A stretch of DNA of 64,000 nt from Campylobacter geochelonis (GTDB lineage Bacteria > Campylobacterota > Campylobacteria > Campylobacterales > Campylobacteraceae), in contig NZ_CP053844.1 of assembly GCF_013201685.1 (NCBI RefSeq), positions 1,240,001 to 1,304,000 of the forward strand, given 5' to 3'. How positions within the stretch are numbered: the stretch's first letter is position 1; each line of letters starts with the position of its first letter. Below the pieces are notes generated by a model that saw only the letters and a list, made by a program, of their open reading frames with translations, was not told the DNA's origin and did not search any database. Both the position numbers and the translations under genes were made by a program. This document shows positions 1-9,873 of this stretch, piece after piece.

Positions 1-1699
1 TTAGCCAGTTAGCATCATCTCTTTTTGTGTAGTCCTCACGATAATGCGCGCCACGACTCTCTGTTCGTAAAAGCGCTCCATAAGCAACACAAAGTGCAAG
101 TTTTAGCATCTTTGGAGTTCTATAAGCATCTTCAAGCTCTGGGTTAGCAAACGGCTCTTTGTTCTCTACTTTGATATCTAAAGATTTCTTATATAGCTCT
201 TCAAGCTCTTTAACCGCTTTTTCTAATCCCTCGCCTGTTCTAAAGATAGCAACATAATCCCACATAACATCTTTCATGCGATTTTTTATCTCATAAACGT
301 TAAATTTACCCTCTTTACTTAGAAGCTCTTTTATGTAGTTTTCTTCTCTATCAACAAATTTTTGAACATCTTGAGTGTTGATATCTATATCGTGTGATTT
401 ACAATAATCAGCAAAATAATCTCCAACTATCATACCAGCAACAACTGTTTCAGCAACTGAGTTTCCACCAAGTCTGTTAAAGCCGTGCATATCCCAACAC
501 GCCGCTTCACCAGCTGAGAACAAACCAGCTAAAGTTGGGCTTTCGCCTGTTGGTTTTGTTTTGATTCCACCCATTGAGTAGTGTTGCATAGGAAGAACTG
601 GTGCCCATCCTTTTGGACCTTCATCTGCAGGATCAATACCATTAAAAATTTCGCAAATTTCTTGAACATCGCGTAAGTTTTTTTCTATATGTTCACGACC
701 CAAAATAGAAATATCTAGCCATAAATGCTCTCCATAGATACTTTTTACGCCCTTGCCATTTCTGATATGCTCCATCATACGACGACTTACAACATCTCTA
801 CTTGCAAGCTCTTTTTTCTCTGGCTCATAATCAGGCATAAAACGATATCCATCAACATCACGAAGAATTCCGCCATCACCTCTACAACCCTCAGTTAGCA
901 AAATTCCGCTAGGAACGATTGGGGTTGGGTGAAATTGAACCGCTTCCATGTTTCCAAGTTGAGCAACTCCCGTCTCAAGCGCAATCGCAGCTCCAGTTCC
1001 CTCACAAATAACAGCATTAGTTGTATGTTTGTAAATTCTACCATAACCACCAGTTGCTATAAGTGTTCCACGAGATACATAAGCTTCTATTGTTCCATCG
1101 ATTAAGTCTCTTACGATAGCGCCATAGCAACGATTATCTTTATGAATCAAAGCTATAGCTTCTTTTCTATCTCTTATATCAACATTGTGTTTAACGCACT
1201 CATTTGCCACACCAAAAAGCATAGTATGACCTGTGGCGTCTGCTGTGTAGCAAGTTCTCCACTTTTTAGTTCCACCAAAGTCTCTTGAGTGGATAAGTCC
1301 ATTTACCTCTTCTTTTTCTTCGATAGTTGTTTTTTGTGCGTTTATAACCGCACTTCTTTTACCTTTAGTAATTCTAGTCCAAGGAACGCCCCAACTAGCA
1401 AGCTCACGAATCGCTTTTGGTGCAGTTTGAACAAACATCCTAGCAACTTCTTGATCGCATCCCCAGTCGCTTCCTTTAACAGTATCTGCAAAGTGAACAT
1501 CTTCGTTATCGCCCTCACTCATCTTAGAATTTCCAAGACTTGCTTGCATACCGCCTTGTGCTGCAGCTGAGTGTGAACGACGAACTGGACAAAGACTTAA
1601 AACTATAGTACTATTTCCCTTTTCAGCAGAAGCAACAGCTGCTCTAAGACCAGCCAAACCACCACCTATAACTAACGAATCACAATAAATTATATTCAT
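1..1699 (-). CDS. frdA: Fumarate reductase flavoprotein subunit FrdA (3' end outside window)
   Basis: Catalytic flavoprotein of the menaquinol:fumarate reductase, acting at the inner membrane with FrdB and FrdC. About 566 residues are visible, roughly 85% of a usual FrdA of about 660; the C-terminus is lost at the window edge. Translation from the ATG at 1699 gives the FAD Rossmann motif [12 protein letters not shown], the HSAAAQGG segment with the histidine that carries covalent FAD, QFHPT and GGNSVAET. It lies 16 bases downstream of frdC, in the order frdC-frdA typical of Wolinella and Campylobacter; frdB would be expected just outside the window. In C. jejuni this complex also works as the succinate dehydrogenase (family knowledge). 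Confidence 0.97.
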   Translation of the reverse strand, partial: MNIIYCDSLVIGGGLAGLRAAVASAEKGNSTIVLSLCPVRRSHSAAAQGGMQASLGNSKMSEGDNEDVHFADTVKGSDWGCDQEVARMFVQTAPKAIRELASWGVPWTRITKGKRSAVINAQKTTIEEKEEVNGLIHSRDFGGTKKWRTCYTADATGHTMLFGVANECVKHNVDIRDRKEAIALIHKDNRCYGAIVRDLIDGTIEAYVSRGTLIATGGYGRIYKHTTNAVICEGTGAAIALETGVAQLGNMEAVQFHPTPIVPSGILLTEGCRGDGGILRDVDGYRFMPDYEPEKKELASRDVVSRRMMEHIRNGKGVKSIYGEHLWLDISILGREHIEKNLRDVQEICEIFNGIDPADEGPKGWAPVLPMQHYSMGGIKTKPTGESPTLAGLFSAGEAACWDMHGFNRLGGNSVAETVVAGMIVGDYFADYCKSHDIDINTQDVQKFVDREENYIKELLSKEGKFNVYEIKNRMKDVMWDYVAIFRTGEGLEKAVKELEELYKKSLDIKVENKEPFANPELEDAYRTPKMLKLALCVAYGALLRTESRGAHYREDYTKRDDANWL

Positions 1700-1715
1700 A
1701 TTATATTTCCTTACC

Positions 1716-2399
1716 TTAACCTAAACTCAACCAAACAACATCTGCAATTACAGAAAGAAGGAAAAAAACGCCCCAAACTATAAAGTTGATTGTTTTGATT
1801 AGTTTTCTTCTTGCATGAGCTTCTGCTCTAGTTCCATCTATACTTACCCATTTCATAATCAATCTATATGTTCCAATACTAGCGTGTAAAACTGTAACGA
1901 TAAGCAAAAGTAGATAAAAGATATGAAGTTGTGAAAATCTTCCTATAGATAAATCTGGAGTAATTTTCTCTCCAAAAACTATAGTTAAAATGTGAGCACT
2001 TGCAAAGAAAAATAACAAAAATCCAGTTATAAACTGAAACCACCAAAGCGTTGTATCGCAGTGTCTCATACGAATTTTGTGAGCTTTGAATGCTCTATAA
2101 GCTGCATAGTTTGCAGGAAACTTTCTCATAGCTGTAAAAGCATGAACCATAAATATGATTAAAATAACAAGGGCTACGAAATTTGTTACTTGGTAAATTC
2201 CACCTGGTTCAGCAAATTTCACAACAGATTCAAATGCATCAGTACCAAACAAGATTGTCCCAGTAAAAATCATATGGCATATCATAAAACAGGCTAAAAT
2301 CAACCCCGTAATACTCTGAGCTAAGTCCTGCAAAGCAGGAATTCGACTCTTTTTGCCATCTACGGATTTGCCAAGAAACCCTTCAATGCGTTGCATCAT
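1716..2399 (-). CDS. frdC: Fumarate reductase cytochrome b subunit FrdC
   Basis: Di-heme membrane anchor of quinol:fumarate reductase that passes electrons from menaquinol to FrdB and FrdA. The 227 residues form about five hydrophobic helices with histidines in or next to helices ([27 protein letters not shown]) that suit axial heme ligands of the Wolinella-type protein. Length is slightly below the usual 250-260. The start is backed by AAGGAG six bases upstream. It is the first gene of the frd operon, after a 65-base gap from lgt on the same strand. Confidence 0.95.
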   Translation of the reverse strand: MMQRIEGFLGKSVDGKKSRIPALQDLAQSITGLILACFMICHMIFTGTILFGTDAFESVVKFAEPGGIYQVTNFVALVILIIFMVHAFTAMRKFPANYAAYRAFKAHKIRMRHCDTTLWWFQFITGFLLFFFASAHILTIVFGEKITPDLSIGRFSQLHIFYLLLLIVTVLHASIGTYRLIMKWVSIDGTRAEAHARRKLIKTINFIVWGVFFLLSVIADVVWLSLG

Positions 2400-2443
2400 A
2401 TAAACTCCTTTAAGAAAAATTAAATTTTAAAACTAATTTTGAA

Positions 2444-2449
2444 ATTATA
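2444..2449 (-). promoter_or_regulatory. Candidate -10 box of the frd operon
   Basis: On the minus strand the lgt-frdC gap holds TATAAT about 45 bases before the frdC start, followed by an A/T-rich leader and a good Shine-Dalgarno. No clear -35 is visible, which is common for Campylobacter housekeeping promoters. It would give frdCA its own transcript rather than read-through from lgt. Confidence 0.4.
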
Positions 2450-2464
2450 TATCAATTAAGCTTT

Positions 2465-3289
2465 CTAATTACTTAAATTTTTATCTCTATTTTTCCATGC
2501 ATAAAAGTAGGTAAAAATACCCAAAAACAGCATTAAAAAGGATAAAATTTGACCCATGCTAAGACCAAACATATAAGTCCCTAGCTGAAAGTCTGGCTCT
2601 CTATAAATTTCACTAACAAATCTCATCAAAGCATATAAAATCGTATAGATAGCTATAAGTTCTCCATTAAATTTTTTATACTTTCTATAAAAGAATAATA
2701 CCACAAAAATCACAACACCCTCCAAAAACGCTTCATAAAGTTGCGAAGGATGCCTTAAAATGCCAGCTACCTCTATCCCCCATGGCATACTTGTAGGAAC
2801 TCCAGCTAGCTCTTGATTTAAGAAATTTCCAATTCGTCCAAAAACATATCCCAAAGGCACAGACAAAGCTACTAAATCAAGCAAAGCAAAGCTGTTTGTT
2901 TTATGCTTTTTACAAAACCAAAATGTAGCTATAATAAACCCAACAACCGCGCCATGATAGCTCATACCGCGAATTCCTACAAACTCGCCATTATGAAATG
3001 GGTTAAAAATTTCCCAAGGATGAGTTATATAGTGCATCTGCTCATCTGAATAAATGAAAATAAATCCAAGTCTAGCGCCAAGTATAACGCCGATTTCAAC
3101 CCAGATAAAATAATTATCTAAAAGCTTCTCAGAAAAACCAAGCTTGTCTTTTTTCGCAAACCATTTCGCCATAAAAAGTGCTGTAAGAAGCGCTAAAATG
3201 TACATTATCCCATACCAGTGAACGCTAAGCCCAAAAAGGCTAAAAGCGACAGGGTCGAAGTTGTTATAAATTTGGTTCCACCAGCTCAA
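2465..3289 (-). CDS. lgt: Prolipoprotein diacylglyceryl transferase Lgt
   Basis: Transfers diacylglycerol from phosphatidylglycerol to the lipobox cysteine of prolipoproteins in the inner membrane. The 274 residues have about seven hydrophobic segments, the Lgt signature [11 protein letters not shown], the HGAVVG region and HPSQLYEA. The start is a TTG that overlaps the TGA stop of the upstream gene (TTGA), with AGGA about eight bases before it. No nearby ATG would keep the conserved N-terminal WNQIY..FDPVAF segment. The overlap indicates translational coupling to the chaperone-like gene upstream. Confidence 0.95.
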   Translation of the reverse strand: MSWWNQIYNNFDPVAFSLFGLSVHWYGIMYILALLTALFMAKWFAKKDKLGFSEKLLDNYFIWVEIGVILGARLGFIFIYSDEQMHYITHPWEIFNPFHNGEFVGIRGMSYHGAVVGFIIATFWFCKKHKTNSFALLDLVALSVPLGYVFGRIGNFLNQELAGVPTSMPWGIEVAGILRHPSQLYEAFLEGVVIFVVLFFYRKYKKFNGELIAIYTILYALMRFVSEIYREPDFQLGTYMFGLSMGQILSFLMLFLGIFTYFYAWKNRDKNLSN

Positions 3290-3825
3290 ATTTTAAGTCC
3301 TAAAGTTGTCTTTATCATCTGTAAATAATCATCTAAAAACCAACCAAGCGCCTTATAGTAATCACTCTTTGCGTTTGCCTTAAGATAAGCAGCAAGCCCA
3401 CGAAATGACTCCATAAAATAATTTGTCAAATAAAGCCCTAAAAAGTTGTGAGTTTTCTCATCGGTATCTGATTTAAAAATAGCTGCTAAAAATGCAAGCA
3501 TATTCGCAGAGTGCGAAGCTTTAAGCTCTTTAAAAGGCTTTTGATAACGAGCTTTTTCAAAAAACAAAGTAACGTCCATATCGCTAATGAGTTTAAAAAA
3601 GTCCATCTCAAAAGCTTTTTTAAGCTCTTCAAAATCCTTTAAAACAGCGCTATAATCCTCTTTTAAAGCCTTTTGCCAAAACTCATGAGCCTTTTTATTT
3701 TCATCGGTTTCATTTTTTAAAACCCAAGCTGGAGCTAGTTTTTTAAATTTATCCTCTTCTATCGCGCCTTTAAAATTTGTAGCAAAGATGATAGCTATCA
3801 TCGCGTAAATATCTTTTACTTTCAT
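3286..3825 (-). CDS. TorD-like chaperone family protein (putative)
   Basis: A cytoplasmic, all-helical protein of 179 residues. The C-terminal half ([11 protein letters not shown], then [12 protein letters not shown], then [14 protein letters not shown]) has the helix pattern and spacing of TorD/DmsD-type chaperones, which bind Tat-exported molybdoenzyme precursors. I chose the ATG at 3825, which follows AAGGAAATTT, over an in-frame ATG 12 codons upstream that lacks a ribosome site. The stop overlaps the lgt start. No molybdoenzyme gene is nearby, so the substrate is unknown. The family call rests on pattern only; a lineage-specific helical protein is the alternative. Confidence 0.5.
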   Translation of the reverse strand: MKVKDIYAMIAIIFATNFKGAIEEDKFKKLAPAWVLKNETDENKKAHEFWQKALKEDYSAVLKDFEELKKAFEMDFFKLISDMDVTLFFEKARYQKPFKELKASHSANMLAFLAAIFKSDTDEKTHNFLGLYLTNYFMESFRGLAAYLKANAKSDYYKALGWFLDDYLQMIKTTLGLKI

Positions 3826-3868
3826 AAATTTCCTTTCAAATTTGGCGGTTATATTAACCAAATTTCTC

Positions 3869-5038
3869 TTAATTTTTTATCTCTTTTGCAAACATAAGCG
3901 AATTTATGCCATATTTTTCTCTGATTTGTTGTATGGCTAAATTTGCTTTTTTGTTTTTAGACTCTCCAATTTGCGAAAAAAGCGTTTTTTCTATACAACT
4001 TTCATCGACAAATCCAGCCGCGCCGATACTTATATACATAACTGGTGAGGAGATTCTTACATCGCACTTTTTAAAAAGCTCAAGCGCTATTTTTTGAAGC
4101 AAACTTTGCGTGAAAATTTCTTTAACAGTAACGCTATGCGAAACTGTGTATCTATCTTCATAGCGAACTTTTAGGTCAAATTTAGTTGGGTTTTGTCCAA
4201 ATTTGTAAATATCAAAGCTAAGGTATCTGCAAAGAACTAAAACTCTTCTTTCGAGCTCATCTCTATCGGTGATTAAATCAAATGTTCTAGCATGAGAAAA
4301 GCTTTTGCGTTTAGATGCCAAATCTAGGCTGTTTTCGCCAGTTCCGGTTAAATTCTCATACAGTTTTATACCACTTTTTCCAAGCTTTTCAAAGACAAAT
4401 TTAGCATTTTTTGCATCTGTTATGGTATAAATTCCGTATTTATTTAAAAACTTTAGCGCACTTGCTCCAACTCCTGGGAATTTTGATATATCAACATCTT
4501 TAAGTTTTTGTGGGATTTCATCGACTTTTATCATACCTACGCCAAAAGGCTTAACCAAATCCGTTGTAAGTTTGGCTATAAATTTAGCCTCGCTTATGCC
4601 GATACTGCACGGCAATTTTAAATTTTTTAAAATTTGCTCTTGAAGCTCTTTGGCAAATTTTAGCGGATCGTTTTTAGCCTCAATTCCGCTTAAATCGACA
4701 AAAAACTCATCTATGCTAAATTTTTCAATATCAGGAGTAAAAGTGTAAAGAAATTTAAAAAGGCGGCTTGAAAGCTCTTTATAAAATGCCATATCGGATT
4801 TAGCTATAGTTAAGTCTTGGCATAAAGCCTTTGCCCTGTTTAAGGACATCGCAGACTTTACGCCAAATTTTCTAGCCTCATAACTCGCACTTAAAATCAC
4901 AGTGCCAAGTCTATCTTTTTCACCAAAAATCGTGCCACTGTTTCCACCGACAACAACGACTTTTTTACCGATTAATGAGCTATCTTTTATACGCGCTGCT
5001 GCGACAAAAAAACAGTCAAGATCGATATGAAGTATCAT
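3869..5038 (-). CDS. dinB: DNA polymerase IV (Y family)
   Basis: Error-prone translesion polymerase. The 389 residues start with HIDLDCFF (metal ligand Asp6) and carry the SIDE motif (Asp110, Glu111) followed by FFVDLSG. The palm and fingers region has SASYEARKFGV, and a helix-hairpin-helix segment KFPGVGASALKFL follows. The protein is somewhat longer than the roughly 350-residue E. coli enzyme, partly from an insertion around residues 32-46. It sits two bases downstream of ribBA on the same strand, so the two are probably co-transcribed. No beta-clamp motif was identified with certainty at the C-terminus. Confidence 0.93.
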   Translation of the reverse strand: MILHIDLDCFFVAAARIKDSSLIGKKVVVVGGNSGTIFGEKDRLGTVILSASYEARKFGVKSAMSLNRAKALCQDLTIAKSDMAFYKELSSRLFKFLYTFTPDIEKFSIDEFFVDLSGIEAKNDPLKFAKELQEQILKNLKLPCSIGISEAKFIAKLTTDLVKPFGVGMIKVDEIPQKLKDVDISKFPGVGASALKFLNKYGIYTITDAKNAKFVFEKLGKSGIKLYENLTGTGENSLDLASKRKSFSHARTFDLITDRDELERRVLVLCRYLSFDIYKFGQNPTKFDLKVRYEDRYTVSHSVTVKEIFTQSLLQKIALELFKKCDVRISSPVMYISIGAAGFVDESCIEKTLFSQIGESKNKKANLAIQQIREKYGINSLMFAKEIKN

Positions 5039-5039
5039 A

Positions 5040-6056
5040 TTAGCTTAAATAACCTGCTATATCAAGCCCAAAACCACTAAGTCCGATAAACTCTTTGTGT
5101 TCGCTTGAGCTTAGTAAAGTTATCTTTTTAATACCTAAATTTAAAAGAATTTGCGCTCCTATGCCATACTCTTTTACTTCACTATCGCAAGTTTCGCTGT
5201 TACTTAAAAAGACAAGCACGCCACCTTCTTTTTCTAAGATTTCTAAGCTTTTCATAAATTGGGCGTATTTTAAAGATGTCAAAAACTCTACATCGGATGA
5301 AATTTTATGAAATTTAACGTTTGTATTTTCTTTTATATCGCCAAAAACAAAGACTTTGTGCAAGTTATTTTTATGATCTGTTACATCATAAAGCTCTGCG
5401 TTAATCCCAGCTATTTGGCTATCTTGTGGTGGGCTAAATTTAACCAAAGTCTCGTTTTTAAGGCGGTATTCGACAAGTTGTGCGATTGAAATCATATTAA
5501 GGTTAAATTTCTTACAAAATTTATCCAAATCATCTCTTCTTGCCATCGTGCCATCTTCTTTTACTATCTCGCAAATCGCAGCCACAGGCGCTAATCCAGC
5601 CATAACGCACAAATCAATGCTTCCTTCGGTATGTCCGATACGCTCTAGTACGCCACCATCTTTTGCAATAAGTGGGAAAATATGTCCAGGCGCAACAAAA
5701 TCACTTGGTTTTGCGCTACTTGAAGCGATAAGTTTTATCGTCATATCTCGCTCATATGCGCTTACGCCTGTTGTTGCATCTTTTGCATCAACTGTAATCG
5801 TAAATGCGGTTTCGTGGCTTGAAGTGTTGTTGCTAACCATCGGCACAAAGCCTAGCTTTTTTGCGATTTCTTTGCTTACTGGAGTGCAAAGCACGCCTTT
5901 TGCGTGAGTGATAGCGAAATTTACCTTTTCCATATCACAAAATGCTCCAGCAAAAACCAAATCCCCCTCATTTTCTCTGTTTTCATCATCGACCATAACT
6001 ATCATTTTGCCATTTTTGATATCATCAATCGCCTGTTCTACGCTTACAAAAGCCAT
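5040..6056 (-). CDS. ribBA: RibBA-like 3,4-dihydroxy-2-butanone-4-phosphate synthase with degenerate GTP cyclohydrolase II domain
   Basis: Riboflavin biosynthesis. Residues 1-200 are a complete RibB domain that converts ribulose 5-phosphate to dihydroxybutanone phosphate: DDENRENEGDLVFAG near the N-terminus, then GHTEGSIDLCV. Residues 205-338 occupy the place of GTP cyclohydrolase II but lack the zinc-binding cysteine cluster (C-x10-C-x-C) and the usual arginine-rich active-site segment, so that activity is probably absent. RibB proteins with a vestigial RibA domain are known in Campylobacter and Helicobacter. Start ATG follows AAGGAAATAAA. A separate ribA is expected elsewhere in the genome. 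Confidence 0.92.
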   Translation of the reverse strand: MAFVSVEQAIDDIKNGKMIVMVDDENRENEGDLVFAGAFCDMEKVNFAITHAKGVLCTPVSKEIAKKLGFVPMVSNNTSSHETAFTITVDAKDATTGVSAYERDMTIKLIASSSAKPSDFVAPGHIFPLIAKDGGVLERIGHTEGSIDLCVMAGLAPVAAICEIVKEDGTMARRDDLDKFCKKFNLNMISIAQLVEYRLKNETLVKFSPPQDSQIAGINAELYDVTDHKNNLHKVFVFGDIKENTNVKFHKISSDVEFLTSLKYAQFMKSLEILEKEGGVLVFLSNSETCDSEVKEYGIGAQILLNLGIKKITLLSSSEHKEFIGLSGFGLDIAGYLS

Positions 6057-6090
6057 TTTATTTCCTTAAATTTATATTTTTAACCGCAAA

Positions 6091-6096
6091 ATTATA
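6091..6096 (-). promoter_or_regulatory. Extended -10 promoter of ribBA-dinB
   Basis: Minus-strand TGATATAAT, an extended -10 (TGn plus TATAAT), lies 35 bases before the ribBA start. No -35 is obvious. The rest of the 241-base gap (6057-6297) is A/T-rich with no other feature seen. Confidence 0.5.
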
Positions 6097-6297
6097 TCAC
6101 AAAGTTTATTTAATACATTTTAATAATCTTTAATTTAAAAGAGCGGAATTTGCTAAATTTGAGTCTGAATTTATGGGAAAGTGGATGTAAATTTATGCTA
6201 AATTATGTTTAAATTTTAAAAGTTTTTAAAGCTAAATAAATTTAAAGTTTGAAATTTTATACAAAGAGTTAAGCTTTTAGAACTGTTTTAAAATATG

Positions 6298-6792
6298 TTA
6301 AAACTCTAAATTTAACTCATCAAAGCCTTTTTTTATATTTGTATAAAGCTCATGAAATGGCACACCTATAACTCTAGTAGCAGATATGGTTGTTATAAAA
6401 TTTGTATCGCCCTCCCACCTTGGAACTAAATGATAATGCACATGTTGCGCTATCCCAGCTCCAGCTGCGCTTCCTAAATTCATGCCGATATTTACGCCTC
6501 TTGCATGAACTCTTTTTTTTAAAATCTCAACTCCACATCTTACAAAATGGCTCATCTCAAGCCACGCTTCTTGGCTTAACTCTTCGATTTTATCGGTATG
6601 TTTATAAGGAATCACCATAAAAGCCCCAGGGCTGTATGGGTAGAGATTCATGATACCAAAGCAATGTTTTGCGCGAAATAATACGCCATTTTTCTCATCA
6701 AATTCTGGCGAGTTTATCGCATCGCAAAATGGGCACTCGCATTTTTTACTGCTAAAATACTCACTTCTCCACGGCGCACAAAGATACTCCAT
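6298..6792 (-). CDS. HIT-family nucleotide-binding hydrolase
   Basis: Histidine-triad protein of the Ap4A phosphorylase/HIT type, 164 residues. The C-terminal part has the triad HVHYHLV within AGIAQHVHYHLVPRW, and an N-terminal CECPFC pair suits a zinc site. The preceding GMNLGSAAGAG loop is typical of this subgroup. The likely role is hydrolysis of dinucleoside polyphosphates or nucleotidyl adducts in the cytoplasm; the exact substrate cannot be read from sequence. It starts one base after the trpC stop, preceded by AAAGGAG, and ends the operon. The same trpC-HIT order occurs in C. jejuni (Cj0498-Cj0499). Confidence 0.9.
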   Translation of the reverse strand: MEYLCAPWRSEYFSSKKCECPFCDAINSPEFDEKNGVLFRAKHCFGIMNLYPYSPGAFMVIPYKHTDKIEELSQEAWLEMSHFVRCGVEILKKRVHARGVNIGMNLGSAAGAGIAQHVHYHLVPRWEGDTNFITTISATRVIGVPFHELYTNIKKGFDELNLEF

Positions 6793-6793
6793 A

Positions 6794-7579
6794 TTATGCT
6801 CCTTTTATCTTTTTCACTGCCATTTCAACGTCATCTTGACGCATAAAACTCTCACCTATCAAAAACGCATCAACTCCGAATTTGTTTAAATTTACAAGCT
6901 GTTCATGCTCGTAAAGTCCACTTTCTGCGACTATGATTTTGCCATTTGGTATGATTGGGATAAGTTTTTCGCATAAATCCATGTGCATATCAAAGGTTTG
7001 CAAATCACGATGATTTATACCGATGATATTTGCTCCTGCAAAAATCGCCTTTTTAACATCTTCTTTATCGTGAGTTTCAACCAAAGCCTCAAGCCCAAAA
7101 TATCTTGCATACTCAAGCAGCTCTTTAAGCTCTTTTTGGCTTAATGCTTTTGCGATTAAAAGAACAAAATCCGCCCCATAAACCGCAGCTTCTAAAATTT
7201 GATACTTATCTACTATGAAATCTTTTCGCAAAATCGGGCTTTTTGTATAACGACGAATGAGCGAGATATACTCCAAACTTCCTTGAAAAAAGTGTGGTTC
7301 ACTAAGTACAGAAAAGGCATTTGCCCCACCTTTTTCATAACTAACAGCTATGCTAACAGGATCAAAATCCTCTCTTATAACACCTTTGCTCGGACTTGCT
7401 TTTTTAACCTCAGCGATGATTTTATAAGGGTCGTTTTCAGATGTTTTAAGCACGCTAAAAACATCTCGTGGCATATATGGGTTTGAAGATAGACTTCTTC
7501 CTAGTGTGTCAAATGGGATAAGTTTTTTCTTTTTTTCTAAGTCCTCTTTAGTCTTTTCTATGATTTTATCAAGTATCAT
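6794..7579 (-). CDS. trpC: Indole-3-glycerol phosphate synthase
   Basis: Tryptophan biosynthesis, converting carboxyphenylamino-deoxyribulose phosphate to indole-3-glycerol phosphate. The 261-residue TIM barrel has [10 protein letters not shown] (catalytic lysine loop), RKDFIVD, GINHRDL and VAESG, in the order of the family. This is a stand-alone trpC, not in a trp operon and not fused to trpF. Its start overlaps the stop of the TPR gene by four bases (ATGA), so it is translationally coupled. Confidence 0.95.
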   Translation of the reverse strand: MILDKIIEKTKEDLEKKKKLIPFDTLGRSLSSNPYMPRDVFSVLKTSENDPYKIIAEVKKASPSKGVIREDFDPVSIAVSYEKGGANAFSVLSEPHFFQGSLEYISLIRRYTKSPILRKDFIVDKYQILEAAVYGADFVLLIAKALSQKELKELLEYARYFGLEALVETHDKEDVKKAIFAGANIIGINHRDLQTFDMHMDLCEKLIPIIPNGKIIVAESGLYEHEQLVNLNKFGVDAFLIGESFMRQDDVEMAVKKIKGA

Positions 7580-8841
7580 TTTTCAACTCCTTTTAAACAC
7601 TTTTTGATAGCTTTTATATGCTCTTTTGCCTCTTCGCTTTTAAAAAATTCTTTTTCGCTTTTATCTATACTTTTCATCACTTCATCAGCTTTTTTGCACT
7701 CATTTAGTTTAAAATGCCCCCACGCAAGCGAATCAAGAAAATAAGGCGAATTTGGCTCTTTTAAAAGCGCTTTTTTAACTAAATTTATACCTTTTTTCAC
7801 ATCGATTTCATGGTCAATCAACAAATACCCATAGTAGTTTTCAAGCATGGCTATATCTAAATTTGGCATTGATTTTTCAAATTTATTTAGTATATCTTTA
7901 AGTATTTTTTTATCTAAATTTGCTCCATTTTTCTCATATAAAAACATCGCTTCTATAGCCAAAAACTCCATATCGCCACTTTTTTTATAAAGCTCATCTG
8001 CTTTTTTTATAGCTTTGTCAAATTCTTTATTAAACCCATAAATTTCAAGCAAAAGCTTGTTGTTATAGTCATATTTTTCAAGTAAATTTTTAGTTTTATT
8101 AAAGTCTTTGTTGATAAGATAAAATTTTATTATCTCATCGAGATATTGCGTATCTTTCGTGCTTTTATAAATATCTTCATAGGTTTTAATAAGCATAGGA
8201 TAGTTATGATTTCTTTTATAAATATCACTTAACACATTGCATACTAAAACACTACATCCTTTTAGTCTTTTGTAAGTTTCAAGCTCGGTTGTTGCCTCTT
8301 TGACGTTTCCAAATTTGTTTAAGAGCAAATCAACCATTCTTAGCAAATTTTCATCATTTTGCTCTATAGAATATGCTTTTTTAAAACTGACTAATGCTTC
8401 TTTGTTTGAGTTTAAAATATCTTGAACCACGCCTAAGATGGAGTAGTTTTTTGCACTTGGATTAGCTTTTACCATTTTTTTCATAATCAATAAAGCTTCA
8501 TCTGGCTTTGAGTTTTCCATCAAGTATGCAACACGCATTCTAAGGTAGTCATCATCATCTTTTAAAACAACTTTTCCCTTTTCTACTATATCGCCTAAAT
8601 TCTTACTTTTATAGGCAAAAGCGATTTTAATCGCCTCTTTTAGATACTCTGGATTTTTTGTACTATCATATAAATATTCAAAAATTTTTGATGAGTTTGT
8701 CGGGTCTTCATCTTCAAAATTAAGCCCTTTAAGTATCATAAAACTCTCATTGCTTTGATTATTATCCGTATTAGAAGCTGATAAATTTAAACAAAACAGT
8801 AAAATAAAAACTAACTTTATAGAGGTTTTACACCTATACAT
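7576..8841 (-). CDS. TPR-repeat envelope protein
   Basis: 421 residues with an N-terminal signal sequence (basic start, then [15 protein letters not shown]), followed by helical tetratricopeptide-like repeats through most of the length, for example around residues 115-175 and 330-375. It is probably periplasmic or membrane-attached and acts in protein-protein contacts. A cysteine sits in the hydrophobic core, but its context (LLFC) is a poor lipobox, so lipoprotein status is uncertain; the positional counterpart in C. jejuni (Cj0497) is called a lipoprotein. The start overlaps the upstream gene by 25 bases but follows GGAGAAAG, which supports it. Confidence 0.8.
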   Translation of the reverse strand: MYRCKTSIKLVFILLFCLNLSASNTDNNQSNESFMILKGLNFEDEDPTNSSKIFEYLYDSTKNPEYLKEAIKIAFAYKSKNLGDIVEKGKVVLKDDDDYLRMRVAYLMENSKPDEALLIMKKMVKANPSAKNYSILGVVQDILNSNKEALVSFKKAYSIEQNDENLLRMVDLLLNKFGNVKEATTELETYKRLKGCSVLVCNVLSDIYKRNHNYPMLIKTYEDIYKSTKDTQYLDEIIKFYLINKDFNKTKNLLEKYDYNNKLLLEIYGFNKEFDKAIKKADELYKKSGDMEFLAIEAMFLYEKNGANLDKKILKDILNKFEKSMPNLDIAMLENYYGYLLIDHEIDVKKGINLVKKALLKEPNSPYFLDSLAWGHFKLNECKKADEVMKSIDKSEKEFFKSEEAKEHIKAIKKCLKGVEK

Positions 8842-9191
8842 TCTTTCTCCAACTCATTATAATTTTTCTTAAAATAGTCCCAAAACGGAAAAGTTTTGCA
8901 CTGTTTAGGGCGAAATTCATAGACGCTACAACATCTTTTTATCTCATCAAAAAACACACAAGCATAACCGCCCTCAAACTCACGCTCTTTTATGCTATAT
9001 CTAATGCCAAATTTATCTGTAAATTTAGCTTTAAACTCTTCAACACTAAGCCCTAAAAACGCTGCTAAACGCGCACTTTCAGCCTCATCTATCCAGATAT
9101 ATCCACTATCTCCAATGCAACAATTTCCTTTGCAAACTTCACACTTTTTTGCATCAAAACAGTAACTAAATCCATCTTTTATCTCACACAT
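8817..9191 (-). CDS. YkgJ-family cysteine-cluster protein
   Basis: 124 residues with a zinc/iron-chelating cysteine pattern: CEVCKGNCC near the N-terminus, then CVFFDEIKRCCSVYEFRPKQC, FPFW and a late cysteine. This is the YkgJ/UPF0153 layout. The biochemical role of the family is not established; metal binding is inferred from the cysteines. It overlaps both neighbours (8 bases with the methyltransferase gene, 25 with the TPR gene), so the whole 6298-9873 run looks like one operon. Confidence 0.85.
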   Translation of the reverse strand: MCEIKDGFSYCFDAKKCEVCKGNCCIGDSGYIWIDEAESARLAAFLGLSVEEFKAKFTDKFGIRYSIKEREFEGGYACVFFDEIKRCCSVYEFRPKQCKTFPFWDYFKKNYNELEKECIGVKPL

Positions 9192-9873
9192 CTTTACTTG
9201 TTAAATTCGCTTTCTTAAAAATCTCATGCGCCTCTTTTGCATATCCGTTTTCATCGCTTAAGTATATATTTTCTAGCACTTCACAAAGCGAGCGAGAGCT
9301 TTTTTTAGCTTCAATTAGCGCTAGTTTTGCGCTTTTGCCCTTTTTTGGATATACAAATTTAAGCTTTGTTAGCGCAAATTTACTCTGTTTTAAAAGATGA
9401 GCTATATACATAAGCTGTTTTGCATCATAGCAAAAAACAAGCGAGCCATGGGATTTAAGATGCGAGCTTGAATTGCTTATCAAATTCTCAAGACTTAAAT
9501 TTGAAGCATACCTGCTTATTTGCAAGTGCTTGTTTTGACTTTGTCTAACACCATCATGGTAAAATGGTGGATTTGAGATGATATGGTCAAATCTTTTATC
9601 ACTTTTAAATTTAGAAAAATCGGCTTGGATTATATCACAACTTAGCGAATTCTCACGCGAATTTTGTATAGACAACGCGATATTTTCATCTTGTATATCT
9701 ATCATCGTAATCAAAGTATTTTTCAAATCTCTTTTTAGCAAAAGCCCAAGCACTCCACTTCCTGAACCAACTTCTAAAATTTCGCCACTAAGCTTTAAAC
9801 TAAGGGCGAAATCATAGAGCATTATCGTATCGCTGTTATATCTGTAACCATCTTTAAACTGCGATATAACCAT
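9184..9873 (-). CDS. tRNA1(Val) adenine-N6 methyltransferase-like (TrmN6 family)
   Basis: SAM-dependent methyltransferase of 229 residues. Motif I is LEVGSGSGVLGLLL, motif II ends in IDIQDENI, and the N6-adenine catalytic motif NPPF occurs in IISNPPFYHDG followed by SQNKHLQISRY, as in YfiC/TrmN6. The family methylates A37 of tRNA-Val in E. coli; the target here is inferred. The start lies right after the stop of the oxidoreductase gene, which suggests co-transcription. Confidence 0.85.
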   Translation of the reverse strand: MVISQFKDGYRYNSDTIMLYDFALSLKLSGEILEVGSGSGVLGLLLKRDLKNTLITMIDIQDENIALSIQNSRENSLSCDIIQADFSKFKSDKRFDHIISNPPFYHDGVRQSQNKHLQISRYASNLSLENLISNSSSHLKSHGSLVFCYDAKQLMYIAHLLKQSKFALTKLKFVYPKKGKSAKLALIEAKKSSRSLCEVLENIYLSDENGYAKEAHEIFKKANLTSKDV

